The notes under the pieces were generated by a model. It was not told the DNA's origin and ran no database searches. It worked only from the letters and a program-made list of their open reading frames with translations. DNA of 64,000 nt from JBBSDP01 sp038240605. GTDB lineage: Bacteria > Planctomycetota > Phycisphaerae > Tepidisphaerales > Tepidisphaeraceae. The stretch lies in contig JBBSDP010000003.1 of the NCBI GenBank assembly GCA_038240605.1, positions 124,001 through 188,000 on the forward strand, in the 5' to 3' direction. Position numbers and translations under genes: made by a program. Shown here piece by piece: positions 7,915-17,075 of the stretch (its first letter is position 1; each line of letters starts with the position of its first letter).

Positions 7915-10206
7915 TCACCGCATGGAGATCTTCCCTTCGATCGTCTCGATATCGGAATCGTTCACCCGATACCACCCGATGCGCAACACCAAATCGTCCT
8001 CGGCGAAGATGTCCAACACCTTATCGCGCGGGTCGCGATTAACCGCGATCGAGGCGTGGTTGTCGAGCCAGCCGCTTTGTTTGGACATCGCGTCGCCGGG
8101 GGACATCATGCCGATGTAGAGACCGTCGGCGTTGAAGTGATGGATCTTCGCCCCGTCGCCCTGGCCGGCCATGCATCCGCCGCCGCCGGGGATGCTATCG
8201 AGGCCCACGCACAACGCCGGCAGTTTCACCGCCCAGCGCCGGTTGCCGGAGGCGTCGTAGCGCACCAGCGTCGTCCCGCCCATCCAGAACGGGTTGTTCT
8301 TTGGCTGTGGCCATTGGTCGCTCCAGCCGAAGGCGTAGACCGAACCATCGTCGGCGTGCTGGGCCATGTTCGGCTGAAACTTCAGCGGTGTCGTGTCCTT
8401 GTGGATCACCTCGCGCGCATCTTTCCAGTCGTAAGTGGGATTGCCGCGGGCGTCGAGCGGGCCGACGGGGATCGTCCAGATGCCCTGCGTTTCGGTATTG
8501 GCGAACCAGATGTCGCCATGCGCGTCTACGTCCACGCCGAAGACCGAGTAACGACCCTCGCCCGGCTTCTTGAACCAGTTGATCTGATCGGCCTTCGGGT
8601 CGGAATCACCGACGGCATCGTGCCACGTCCACTGGCCCAACTGCTTCCCCTCCTTCTCCCCGTCCGGCGAAGGGGATCGCCCGCCGACAAGGGCCGCAAG
8701 CCGGAATGCCCCCTTGTCGACGCGATAAACCTGCACGCCATCGCCGGTGCACATGAAGAAGAAGGTGTTGTTGCCGAAGCGGATGGCGCGCGGCACGCCG
8801 TGCGGGTCGGAGTAGAACTGGCGCGGGCCGGCGTAGCCGCTCCCCGCGTATTCCCATTTGCCCGCGTTGTGATCGAGCAGGCGGAAGTTGTGGGAAGTCA
8901 TCGAGTAGAACGCATCGGGATCGTGGGCTCCGTAGTTCCCGAGCGAGACGAATTCGGTTCCGAATTGTTCCCAGAAGAGCCTGTGGTCCGCTGACCATCG
9001 CGCCACGCGTGCGCCGCCGATCGGCTCGGTCTGCACCGTCGCCAGGCCTCCGTCGGGTGAAAAGGCGACGCCACGGATGCGGAAGAAATGGGACGCATCA
9101 CGATCGCCGACCTTGGCCCTCACGCCGAGCGTGCTTTGCAGGACGGCGTGGTTGTTCGTGACCGCGAAGATCTTCACCTGCCCCGCCGTGCTATCGGCAA
9201 TCGCCAGGTCCCCTTTAGGGCCGATGGACATCGCCTCGATCTCACCCAGGTCAGTGATCGGCTCGGCGACCTTCGCACCTTCCATGCTGTAGACGGTGAC
9301 CAGGTGATGTTCATGCCCCACCCACAATTGTCCCTTGGCGTCAACCGCGAGCGCCTGCGGCAGCTCGACTTTCATCTCGCCGCGTGGCTCGCCGGTTGCC
9401 TTGTCGAACTTCAGTACGCGATTGCCGAGGGCATCAGCGCAGAAGATCGTGCCGTCGTAGATCGTCACCGCGCGCAGGGGATATTTGAACAGCTCCTCCT
9501 GCGACTCGGGCGTACCGGCCGGCATGCGTTTGCTGGGCCACTCGTAGATTTGGATGTGCCCATCCGCGTTGTTTGCCTTCGAGAATTTGGCCTCCTTACC
9601 GTCCTTCCGGTAGAAACGCTGGATCTGCTGCGCTTCCTTCCAGGTCGGGTCGGCCCAGCCGCCCATGCCGCAATAGATGTACTGATCGTCAACGGCAATC
9701 GAGTACGGCGCGCCGTTGGGGTGACCGTTGCGCATCACGTACTGCGCGTCGAAGAGAGACTTGCCGTCTTTGTCCCATACTTTGAAATCCGCACCGGCTT
9801 CGTCCCAGCCATTCGCGCTGTAGATGTTGCCGTCGGAATCCACCGTCACGGAAAGCATGCTGGCCGGCGTGTGATGTTGCGGATCGGGCGGAAGGCCGCT
9901 GTTACCGATCGCACCGACGTTGCGGTAGATCGCCCGGTTCGCAGCCACCTTGAAGTGGTAATCCCGCGCCGGCACATCATGTCCGTAATCATCTTTGCCG
10001 TCCCACGTGCGCGTGTACCGGCCGGCGTCGAGCTTCTGGATCGTCCAGAGCACGCGCAGCAGTTTGCCGTCGGCGGAGAAGATGCCGGCGCTGGTGTTGG
10101 CCGCTTTCGGCACGGTGAAATCGAAAGAGACGTCCGCTCCCCGCACGACTCCTTCGCGCGCCAGCGCCATCGCCACGATCACCGAAATGATGAATTTTAT
10201 CCGCAT
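7915..10206 (-). CDS. Secreted NHL/beta-propeller protein with FlgD-like Ig domain
   Basis: This 763-residue protein has a signal peptide (MRIKFIISVIVAMALA). After it comes a segment like the FlgD Ig fold (GRYTRTWDGKDDYGHDVPA), common at the head of planctomycete propeller proteins. The rest shows repeated blade-like strands such as MLSVTVDSDGNIYSANGWD, ALAVDAKGQLWVGHEHHL and FGVDVDAHGDIWFANTETQ, the pattern of NHL propellers. No catalytic residues are evident, so a binding or scaffold role is inferred. The start at 10206 is preferred over an upstream in-frame ATG at 10248 because the signal peptide begins here with GGAAGAG upstream. It is convergent with the DUF1501 gene and divergent from a glycosidase-like gene. 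Confidence 0.85.
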   Translation of the reverse strand: MRIKFIISVIVAMALAREGVVRGADVSFDFTVPKAANTSAGIFSADGKLLRVLWTIQKLDAGRYTRTWDGKDDYGHDVPARDYHFKVAANRAIYRNVGAIGNSGLPPDPQHHTPASMLSVTVDSDGNIYSANGWDEAGADFKVWDKDGKSLFDAQYVMRNGHPNGAPYSIAVDDQYIYCGMGGWADPTWKEAQQIQRFYRKDGKEAKFSKANNADGHIQIYEWPSKRMPAGTPESQEELFKYPLRAVTIYDGTIFCADALGNRVLKFDKATGEPRGEMKVELPQALAVDAKGQLWVGHEHHLVTVYSMEGAKVAEPITDLGEIEAMSIGPKGDLAIADSTAGQVKIFAVTNNHAVLQSTLGVRAKVGDRDASHFFRIRGVAFSPDGGLATVQTEPIGGARVARWSADHRLFWEQFGTEFVSLGNYGAHDPDAFYSMTSHNFRLLDHNAGKWEYAGSGYAGPRQFYSDPHGVPRAIRFGNNTFFFMCTGDGVQVYRVDKGAFRLAALVGGRSPSPDGEKEGKQLGQWTWHDAVGDSDPKADQINWFKKPGEGRYSVFGVDVDAHGDIWFANTETQGIWTIPVGPLDARGNPTYDWKDAREVIHKDTTPLKFQPNMAQHADDGSVYAFGWSDQWPQPKNNPFWMGGTTLVRYDASGNRRWAVKLPALCVGLDSIPGGGGCMAGQGDGAKIHHFNADGLYIGMMSPGDAMSKQSGWLDNHASIAVNRDPRDKVLDIFAEDDLVLRIGWYRVNDSDIETIEGKISMR

Positions 10207-10295
10207 AATGACTCTTCCCAAAGCAATGGTCCCTTCACGCAACGCCATCGGATGCCCAACGTATTACCTTCACCTCAAACGATGGACTGAACTTG

Positions 10296-13200
10296 ATGCA
10301 ATTCCGCCTACTTATCGTTCTCCTCGGCTTTGGGCTGGCGCTCGGCGGCATGGTTCGGCCCTCCGCCGCCGACAACGAGATGCTCGACCCGGACAACCTC
10401 AAGCTCCTGGGTTGCACGCCGCCTGACCTGAATTACCAGGTCATCAAGGTCGGCAAGCCTGGCGCGATCTTCTACCCCGGCGAAGAGGCAGTGTTCACCG
10501 TGCAGGTGACGCGTAAGGACGCGCCGCTCACATCCGTCACGATCGGCGTGCAGGAAGTCTCCACGCGGCAGGGAAAGCTTTACGACCAGAAGCCGATGGG
10601 GTGGAGCATGACGCCTCCGCCCGTCGTTGACGTGATCGGGAAGCGTGAGACGGTCGACGTCCCTGTCACGATTGACGATAAGCCGGGTGCAACCGCACGC
10701 ATCGACGTCAAGCTTCCGCTGCCGCAACGTTACAGCTGTTATGTCATCACCATCGCCCCCAATGGGCAGAACGCGCAGTTCCTTGGCTCGGCGCTGCGGG
10801 CGATGAAGCCGATCGATGGCTTCAGCACCGACGTCCCGATGATGGCCGAAGGGGGCAGCTTTCTCGAAGGAGGCTTAACTGATGAGAGCCGAAAGAGCCC
10901 GCAGGCCCGTCGCGAGCGTCTGGCGATCCTGACCCGGCTGGGAATCAAGGCGGCACGATGGGAACTGCCCGGCATGTGGGGATGGAGCAAGAAGACCGGC
11001 GAGATCGACTGGAGCCACCTCGACGAACCGCTGCAGATGATGGAGGAGGCGAAGATCAAGCTGGTGGTGACGCTCGGCGCAGTCTCCTATGAGGCAATGC
11101 CGTTCACCGGTCCGACGCCGGGGATCGTCAACTGGATGCAGGATCACACGCCGACCGATGCCTACCTCGACACCTACAGCAATTGGGTCTTCGAATTCTG
11201 CAAACGGTTCGGGAAGAACGGCAATGGCAGCCTCTGGGCGATAGAGTGCTGGAACGAACCGTGGGAGCCGCTCTCGACCTCCGGCTGGGAGAGCGACTCC
11301 CCTCACTATCGCGCCGTCTTCAAGGCGATGGCGGACGGCATCCACAAGGCGAACGCCGGCGTCAGCGCCGTCACCGCCGGCTCGACGATGAACCTGGAGG
11401 ACAAGTTCCTGACGGGGGACGATCGTGCGGAGTGGATGAGCCGGATCGACATGATCAGCGACCACTACGTGATGCCCCCCAACAACTACGGCTCCATGCT
11501 CATGCGCAAGTGGGGCAACAAGCCGGTGATTGAAACCGAGACGTGGGGCGCGTCCACGGAAATGCTCGCGTTTCAGTTCGTGACGCAGTTCCTCGCGTGC
11601 GGCGACAAGATGATCGACCCGATGCAGTCGCCGATGATGTACTACAACACGCCGGGCGGTACCGACGAGTTTCGCTTCCCCAAGCCGGCATCGCTGGCGG
11701 CGAACGTGCTGAACGTTTTCCTGACCGGGCGTCCGTTCCAGCGCATGCTCTTCCTTCAGCACCTCCCCTTCGCATTTCAGTTTGGGAAGGATCCGGATGC
11801 GGTGGTGATCGTGCTGGGACGACTGCGGCCGAACCTCTCCGCCTTCGGCGGCGGGACGACGGACAGTATCTGGTGGCAGCTGAATCGCACGCCGGGCGGA
11901 ACGATCGCCGTGGACAACGCCGATGGCCAGCTCGAAGCCTATGACATGGCCGGCAATCGGGCGTTCGAGCATGACAAGACGATCACGATCCCGATGGACT
12001 TGCAGGGCTGGTTTCTCCGCTCGCCCAAGGGTGGCGTGGCGCTGATTTCCAAACGATTGCAGGAAGCGAAGATCGACGGCGCCCGGCCGGTGGAGATCAT
12101 CGCCCACGACCTGGGAGCGCAGGTGGGCGCGGGCACCCGGATGACTGTGACGCTTCACAACCTGCTGAACCGCCCGATCAACGGCGCCCTCTCGATCACC
12201 GCGCCGAGCGGCATCACCCTCAGGGCGGACAAAGCGAACGTGGAACTTAAGCCAGGTGAGCAACACGATGTGGAGCTGGAGATGACCTCCGGCACCTCGT
12301 CGGCGGCCAACGCGTACGATTTTGCTTACGCGTTCGACAGCGACGCCGGAAAAGCAGAATGGAAAGAGACGCTCCACGTCCTGCTCGCCCCGCGGGCGAC
12401 GAAGACAATCGACGGCAACCTCGATGACTGGAAGGACGAGCCGGGCGTTCCCGTTCGTGCGACCGCCAAGAAGGCGGATGCCACGCTTCAGGCATGGCAG
12501 CCGTTCAACAAGTTTGTCGAACAGCAGCCGGACGGGAGCTACGCGGAGCTGAAGGCGGCTTACGACGACAAGTTCTTCTATATCGCCGCCCGGGTTTACG
12601 ATCCGGCGCCGCAGACGCCGCACGTGCGCCTGGCGACGTGGGACCAGGACCAGTATTTCTATAGCAGCAAGGACAACGAGTTCTGCGAATCGCTCAGCGA
12701 GTACAAGAGCTGCTTCTACAACCCCACCGATTCCCAGAGCGAGCAACGCGCCCACGCCGATCCGAAGTGGCCGGCGCTCGAGAAGCTGGCGCAGAGCCGG
12801 CCGGAAATCCTCGGCGCGCTGAAGAGCGGGATGCTCAGCTTCTACTGGTCTCGCAAGGGCGGCAACACGCCGATCGACTGGTCCAAAGCGCCTCACGTTT
12901 ACAAGAAGGACTTCGCCCCTGACAGTCCGTACAACGGCAATGGCCTGCAGTTCGCCTTCAACGTGGTGCCGGGGTACGAGGGACACGATCTGGTCGTGGA
13001 TACCGATCGCGTGACGGACGGCTTCCATGCCATGCCGGATACTGATTACGAATACGCCGCCTACGCCTGCACCGACGGCAAGGCCGAACTGTGGCGTTTG
13101 CTCGCGCCGGGCGTTCCCCGCGGGCACTATTTCCCGCGCCAGGCGCGGTCGAAGCTGGACCAGGGCCCGGTCGATGGGGGCCAGTGCATCGTCAAGCGCG

Positions 13201-13427
13201 TGGGGAACATCACCAACTACGAGATCGCAATTCCCTGGAGCGAATTGAAGGAATGGAAGCCGCAAGCCGGACATTCGTTTGGCTTCACCTTCCGCGTCAA
13301 CAAGGCGAGCGGGCCGGCGCTGGTCTTCGGCGAGAACAAGAGCGCGACGAAGACCAACGGCCTCACGCTTCATCCCTACTGGAGCGGCCAGCCAAGTTCC
13401 ACCATTCAATGGACCTTAGGAAACTGA
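10296..13427 (+). CDS. Secreted clan GH-A-like glycosidase with CBM9-like C-terminal domain
   Basis: The 1043-residue protein has a signal peptide (LLIVLLGFGLALGGM). It carries an N-terminal beta domain, then a TIM-barrel region including RLGIKAARWELPGMWGW, WAIECWNEPWEP (the Asn-Glu-Pro typical of the clan GH-A acid/base) and KPVIETETWGAS (candidate nucleophile Glu). The C-terminal third opens with KTIDGNLDDWKDEP and continues as a CBM9/DOMON-like fold. It is probably an exported glycoside hydrolase, but the exact GH family and substrate cannot be named by eye; GH39-like is a guess. An in-frame TTG one codon earlier is possible. The downstream SGNH hydrolase starts 6 nt after the stop, so the two are probably co-transcribed. 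Confidence 0.8.
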   Translation: MQFRLLIVLLGFGLALGGMVRPSAADNEMLDPDNLKLLGCTPPDLNYQVIKVGKPGAIFYPGEEAVFTVQVTRKDAPLTSVTIGVQEVSTRQGKLYDQKPMGWSMTPPPVVDVIGKRETVDVPVTIDDKPGATARIDVKLPLPQRYSCYVITIAPNGQNAQFLGSALRAMKPIDGFSTDVPMMAEGGSFLEGGLTDESRKSPQARRERLAILTRLGIKAARWELPGMWGWSKKTGEIDWSHLDEPLQMMEEAKIKLVVTLGAVSYEAMPFTGPTPGIVNWMQDHTPTDAYLDTYSNWVFEFCKRFGKNGNGSLWAIECWNEPWEPLSTSGWESDSPHYRAVFKAMADGIHKANAGVSAVTAGSTMNLEDKFLTGDDRAEWMSRIDMISDHYVMPPNNYGSMLMRKWGNKPVIETETWGASTEMLAFQFVTQFLACGDKMIDPMQSPMMYYNTPGGTDEFRFPKPASLAANVLNVFLTGRPFQRMLFLQHLPFAFQFGKDPDAVVIVLGRLRPNLSAFGGGTTDSIWWQLNRTPGGTIAVDNADGQLEAYDMAGNRAFEHDKTITIPMDLQGWFLRSPKGGVALISKRLQEAKIDGARPVEIIAHDLGAQVGAGTRMTVTLHNLLNRPINGALSITAPSGITLRADKANVELKPGEQHDVELEMTSGTSSAANAYDFAYAFDSDAGKAEWKETLHVLLAPRATKTIDGNLDDWKDEPGVPVRATAKKADATLQAWQPFNKFVEQQPDGSYAELKAAYDDKFFYIAARVYDPAPQTPHVRLATWDQDQYFYSSKDNEFCESLSEYKSCFYNPTDSQSEQRAHADPKWPALEKLAQSRPEILGALKSGMLSFYWSRKGGNTPIDWSKAPHVYKKDFAPDSPYNGNGLQFAFNVVPGYEGHDLVVDTDRVTDGFHAMPDTDYEYAAYACTDGKAELWRLLAPGVPRGHYFPRQARSKLDQGPVDGGQCIVKRVGNITNYEIAIPWSELKEWKPQAGHSFGFTFRVNKASGPALVFGENKSATKTNGLTLHPYWSGQPSSTIQWTLGN

Positions 13428-13432
13428 GCTCG

Positions 13433-14590
13433 ATGACAATGAATATGCCCCGTCCCACGCCGCGGATCGTCGCCATCATCTCCATTGTCGCAGCACTGCT
13501 TGTGCTCGGCTCGACACATGCGTCGCTTGCGGCTCCGCCTCCGCCGACCGCGGCTCCGTCTCAGGAGCGCATCGTCAACCTTGGCGATTCCATCACCGAT
13601 GGCCAGACCTACGCGCTCATGGTCGAGCAGGCGCTGCGCGAGGCTGGTAAGCCGGTGCCGCGGTTCTTCGGCGCGGGCATCGGCGGCGACACCGCCGCGG
13701 GCATGCTCAAACGGCTCGATCGCGACGTGCTCGTCCATCATCCCACGCTGGTGATGCTGAGCTGCGGGATCAATGACGTCGCGGGCGGCGTGAAGCTGTC
13801 GGACTACGAGGCGACCGTGACCGCCATCGCTGAGCGCCTCAAGGCGGCCAACGTCCGCCTGCTGATCCTGACCACGACCAACCTCGCTCCCGACCGCGCT
13901 GCCATCGAACCGTCCCTCCAGCGGGCGAATGCCGCTTTGCACCGTGTCGCCGCCAAATACGACCTGAAGGTGGCCGAGGTGTATGACCGGATGCAGGAGG
14001 CGCGGAGTAAGGAAGACACGATGTGGCTGGACGGCGTTCACCTCAACTTCGCCGGCTATCGCCACATGACCCGCGCCGTCCTCGATTCCCTGGGCGCCGC
14101 CGACGTTCCCGTGCCGACTGAGCAACATCTGGAGCTGATTCCCGGCGTCGTGCGCACCTGGAAGGTCCTTCCCCTGCACGAGGCAAGGCCGCCGCTGGAC
14201 GAGAAATCCGTCGCGGTGCTGGCAGTCAACAATGAATGGAAGGCCTATGCCCTGCCCGAGCAGAAGAAGCCCGACAATTTCTGGCTCGATCAGGAACGCC
14301 GCCGCGGCGTCTCGGTTTCACTTCAGGCGGAGTTCGGGCCGGCCAAATCGTTCATCGCGATCCACGATATCGACGCTCCCAAAGCGCGTGACGCGTGCGT
14401 GAACCTCGGGGCCGACGTCAAGGCTGTCTGGTTCAACGGCAAACGTCTCTATGGTCCCGGGGACCCGTCGCACGGCTGGCATCCGGGGTCTTATCGGGTC
14501 CCGGTGCGCCTCCAGGCGGGACTCAATCGAATCGTGGTCGAAACCGAGTCGCGCTTCTTTATCGGCGTGACCGACACGGCGGACTGGTAG
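13433..14590 (+). CDS. Secreted SGNH/GDSL hydrolase
   Basis: This is a 385-residue esterase-fold protein with a hydrophobic leader (IVAIISIVAALLVLGSTHASLA). All four SGNH blocks are visible: NLGDSITDG with nucleophile Ser53, GIGGDTAAG around residue 84, GIND with Asn114, and DGVHLN with Asp200 and His203. About 150 residues follow the catalytic domain and form an extra C-terminal region of unknown fold. The family hydrolyses esters, for example acetyl groups on carbohydrates. Lying 6 nt behind a glycosidase-like gene, deacetylation of a polysaccharide is a reasonable but unproven guess. Several ATGs lie close together (13433, 13439, 13445), and the exact start is uncertain. Confidence 0.88.
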   Translation: MTMNMPRPTPRIVAIISIVAALLVLGSTHASLAAPPPPTAAPSQERIVNLGDSITDGQTYALMVEQALREAGKPVPRFFGAGIGGDTAAGMLKRLDRDVLVHHPTLVMLSCGINDVAGGVKLSDYEATVTAIAERLKAANVRLLILTTTNLAPDRAAIEPSLQRANAALHRVAAKYDLKVAEVYDRMQEARSKEDTMWLDGVHLNFAGYRHMTRAVLDSLGAADVPVPTEQHLELIPGVVRTWKVLPLHEARPPLDEKSVAVLAVNNEWKAYALPEQKKPDNFWLDQERRRGVSVSLQAEFGPAKSFIAIHDIDAPKARDACVNLGADVKAVWFNGKRLYGPGDPSHGWHPGSYRVPVRLQAGLNRIVVETESRFFIGVTDTADW

Positions 14591-14679
14591 GATAAACGTT
14601 GGCGTGATTCGTTGGGTCTTCCGTAAGATAGCGGCGCATCCGATCGACATTAACGCGCACGAATCAAACGGGAGGCCCG

Positions 14680-16047
14680 ATGAACCGGTTCAAACCGATC
14701 GTACTGATTGTCGCCCTGCTCCTCACCTCTACCGCCGCACGCCCGGCCGAGCGAACTTCCCGGGCCATCCCGGATGGGATCAAGGATTACGTGAACGACC
14801 AGACGTTCGTGGTCGTTCACGTTGACACGACTGCGGCTGATCCGCCGGCCATCAAAAGTTTTCTGCTGAACGCGGCGAAATCCTCGAGCCTCGACAAGGG
14901 GGAGGCCGACGAGCTGAGTACCTTGCTGCGTTCCAACCTTCAGAAGATGGATCGCTGGGTCGCGGACTTCAAAGCCGCAGGCGGGCGCGAGATGTACGCC
15001 CTGGTGACGACACGATCGCCGGAGAAAGGCGAGGCGCCGTTGCTGATCGTCCCGTTGCAGAAAGAGGACGGCAAGCCGGCTGACGCCGAAGCGATCGCCG
15101 GCTTACTTCGGACCGGCGATCCGAAATCTTCTGCCAAACAAACCGATAGCGGCCCACGTGCCGCGGCAGTCCGGATCACGGATAAGGCGTTGTTGTTCTC
15201 CGAGTCCCAGACGCTGGATGCATACACTGGGCTAAAGCCTTCGCCGCGCCCGGATCTGGCCAAAGTGCTCGCCGCGATTGAACCGGGGACGGTGCAAGTT
15301 GCGCTCGTGCCGACTGACGAGGTTCGACGCGTGGCGATTTCAGCCTTGCCCCAGCTTCCTGACGCAATCGGCGGAGGTAGCGGCGCGCTGATAACTGAAG
15401 GCGTGCGCTGGGCCGTGCTGAGCCTCTCGTTACCGCCTCACCCGTCACTTCATCGCCTGATTCAGACGAAAGACGCTGAGTCGGCGAAAGCGTTGGCTGA
15501 GCTGTACGCCAAGGTCGTGAAGCTCGCACAGGGCAACGCCGATTTCGCGCCGGGGGCCGCGCTACTCGTATCGCTCACTCCGAAAGTGAGCGGCGATCAG
15601 CTTCTGCTCGATCTCGATGCAAACCAGTTTAGCGCCGCCGTAGCGCAGTTCATGCCCGCGTACCAGAAGGCGCACCGTCAGGCCGACCGGATTCTCTCGA
15701 TGAGCAACATTCGACAGATCGTGGTGGGCATGACGATTTATGCCAACGAAAATCAGGGAAAGCTGCCCGACAGCATCGACGCGATCATTAAAGCCGGGTT
15801 TTTGGGCGACAAGACCAACCCGGCGTATACCACGCTCTTCGTCAATCCCCGGCTACCCGGGCGCACTCCGGGCTACATCTACATCAAAGTGGCCGACACC
15901 ATGCCGGCCGTAAAAGATCCGTCTCGCACGGTCGTTCTCTACGAAGCCTTCGACGATTGGAAGGATGGAATTGACGTAGGCTTTGCCGATGGGCACGTTG
16001 AGTTCATGGCGGACAAGGCGGAGTTCGACAAGCTGCTCAAAAGATGA
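14680..16047 (+). CDS. Secreted protein with pseudopilin-like C-terminal domain
   Basis: I do not recognise the first 300 or so residues. The 455-residue protein has a signal peptide (IVLIVALLLTSTAARPAE) rather than a prepilin leader. The C-terminal 120 residues, from MSNIRQIVVGMTIYANENQG to FADGHVEFM, match the globular part of planctomycete DUF1559-like pseudopilins (small periodic peptide, then an ADGHV motif). This looks like a fusion of an exported domain to a pseudopilin-type globular domain without the N-terminal methylation helix. A GGGAGG site lies before the ATG at 14680. The stop overlaps the gluQ start by 4 nt (ATGA), suggesting translational coupling between otherwise unrelated functions. 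Confidence 0.72.
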   Translation: MNRFKPIVLIVALLLTSTAARPAERTSRAIPDGIKDYVNDQTFVVVHVDTTAADPPAIKSFLLNAAKSSSLDKGEADELSTLLRSNLQKMDRWVADFKAAGGREMYALVTTRSPEKGEAPLLIVPLQKEDGKPADAEAIAGLLRTGDPKSSAKQTDSGPRAAAVRITDKALLFSESQTLDAYTGLKPSPRPDLAKVLAAIEPGTVQVALVPTDEVRRVAISALPQLPDAIGGGSGALITEGVRWAVLSLSLPPHPSLHRLIQTKDAESAKALAELYAKVVKLAQGNADFAPGAALLVSLTPKVSGDQLLLDLDANQFSAAVAQFMPAYQKAHRQADRILSMSNIRQIVVGMTIYANENQGKLPDSIDAIIKAGFLGDKTNPAYTTLFVNPRLPGRTPGYIYIKVADTMPAVKDPSRTVVLYEAFDDWKDGIDVGFADGHVEFMADKAEFDKLLKR

Positions 16048-17021
16048 CTCCGTTGCCATGCTGGGAAATGACCCGCCTCGCCCCGTCTCCCACTGGCGCC
16101 CTGCACCTGGGGAATGCGCGAACCTTCCTCATCAACTGGCTGGCGGCGCGCCGGGCCGGTTGGCGGGTGCTGCTGCGTATCGAGGACCTCGATGGTCCGC
16201 GCACCAAGCGCGGTGCAGACACGGGTCTTATCGATGACCTTCGCTGGCTTGGCCTCGACTGGGATGAAGGACCGGTCTACCAGTCATCTCGAATGGGCGC
16301 CTACGCGGGCGCGATCGAGCGACTGATCGAGAACGGCAACGTCTACCCATGTATTTGTACTCGCAAAGAAGTGGAACTGGCGGCGAGCGCGCCTCACCTC
16401 GAGGACGGAGCGACGATCTATCCCGGCACCTGCCGGAATCGTTTCGATTCGATGGATGCCGCCCGAGCCGCAAGCGGGCGAGAGCCGGCGCTGCGATTTC
16501 GGGTTCCCGCGGAGCGGATTGAATTTCGGGACGCATTTCGCGGCGTTATTCAATATGACCTGGAGTCACTCGGCGACTTCGTCGTCGCCAAGGGAGACGG
16601 CACGCCTGCCTATCAGCTCGCGGTGGTCGTGGACGACGCCGCGGCCGGCGTCACCGCCGTTGTTCGCGGCGATGACCTGCTGGACTCGACGCCTCGGCAA
16701 CTGCTGATCTATCGCGCCCTTGGAATGTCGAACCAGATCCCCCGCTATTGGCACCTGCCTCTGGTCACGGGAACCGACGGACGCCGACTCGCCAAGCGAC
16801 ATGGCGACACACGACTGGGCCATTACCGATCGAAGGGCGTCACGGCGGGGCGAATGCGTGCCATAATCTTGCGGTGGTCTGGCTTGGAATCGGGCGAAAG
16901 TGAAATCGGAATCGAGGAAGCAATCCGCCGTTTTGACTTCGCCCATATCCCGCGCGTCGCGATCACGTTCACGCCGGAAGACGATGCATGGCTCGTTGGA
17001 TCGAGTGGGCGATCGCGCTGA
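16044..17021 (+). CDS. gluQ: Glutamyl-Q tRNA(Asp) synthetase
   Basis: GluQRS charges glutamate onto the queuosine base at the wobble position of tRNA-Asp. The 325-residue length fits this truncated GluRS paralog, which lacks the anticodon-binding domain. The HIGH-type motif is APSPTGALHLGNAR (13-26), the KMSKS equivalent is RLAKRHGD, and the zinc site is represented by YPCICTRKE followed by YPGTC. RIEDLDGPR matches the family's amino-acid-binding segment. The ATG at 16044 overlaps the preceding stop; a second ATG at 16068 is an alternative that would still keep the catalytic motif. It supports the presence of queuosine in this organism. Confidence 0.92.
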   Translation: MTPLPCWEMTRLAPSPTGALHLGNARTFLINWLAARRAGWRVLLRIEDLDGPRTKRGADTGLIDDLRWLGLDWDEGPVYQSSRMGAYAGAIERLIENGNVYPCICTRKEVELAASAPHLEDGATIYPGTCRNRFDSMDAARAASGREPALRFRVPAERIEFRDAFRGVIQYDLESLGDFVVAKGDGTPAYQLAVVVDDAAAGVTAVVRGDDLLDSTPRQLLIYRALGMSNQIPRYWHLPLVTGTDGRRLAKRHGDTRLGHYRSKGVTAGRMRAIILRWSGLESGESEIGIEEAIRRFDFAHIPRVAITFTPEDDAWLVGSSGRSR

Positions 17022-17075
17022 TATAGCCGCCGGATTGGAAACGGGGTTCGTGGCGCGGATACTCTCCGGCTCGCG

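Noticed and set aside
10875..13409. 844-codon minus-strand open frame
   Set aside because: It is the antisense shadow of the GH-A-like glycosidase gene; its translation is Arg/Val/His-rich with no domain, a typical result of high GC coding bias.
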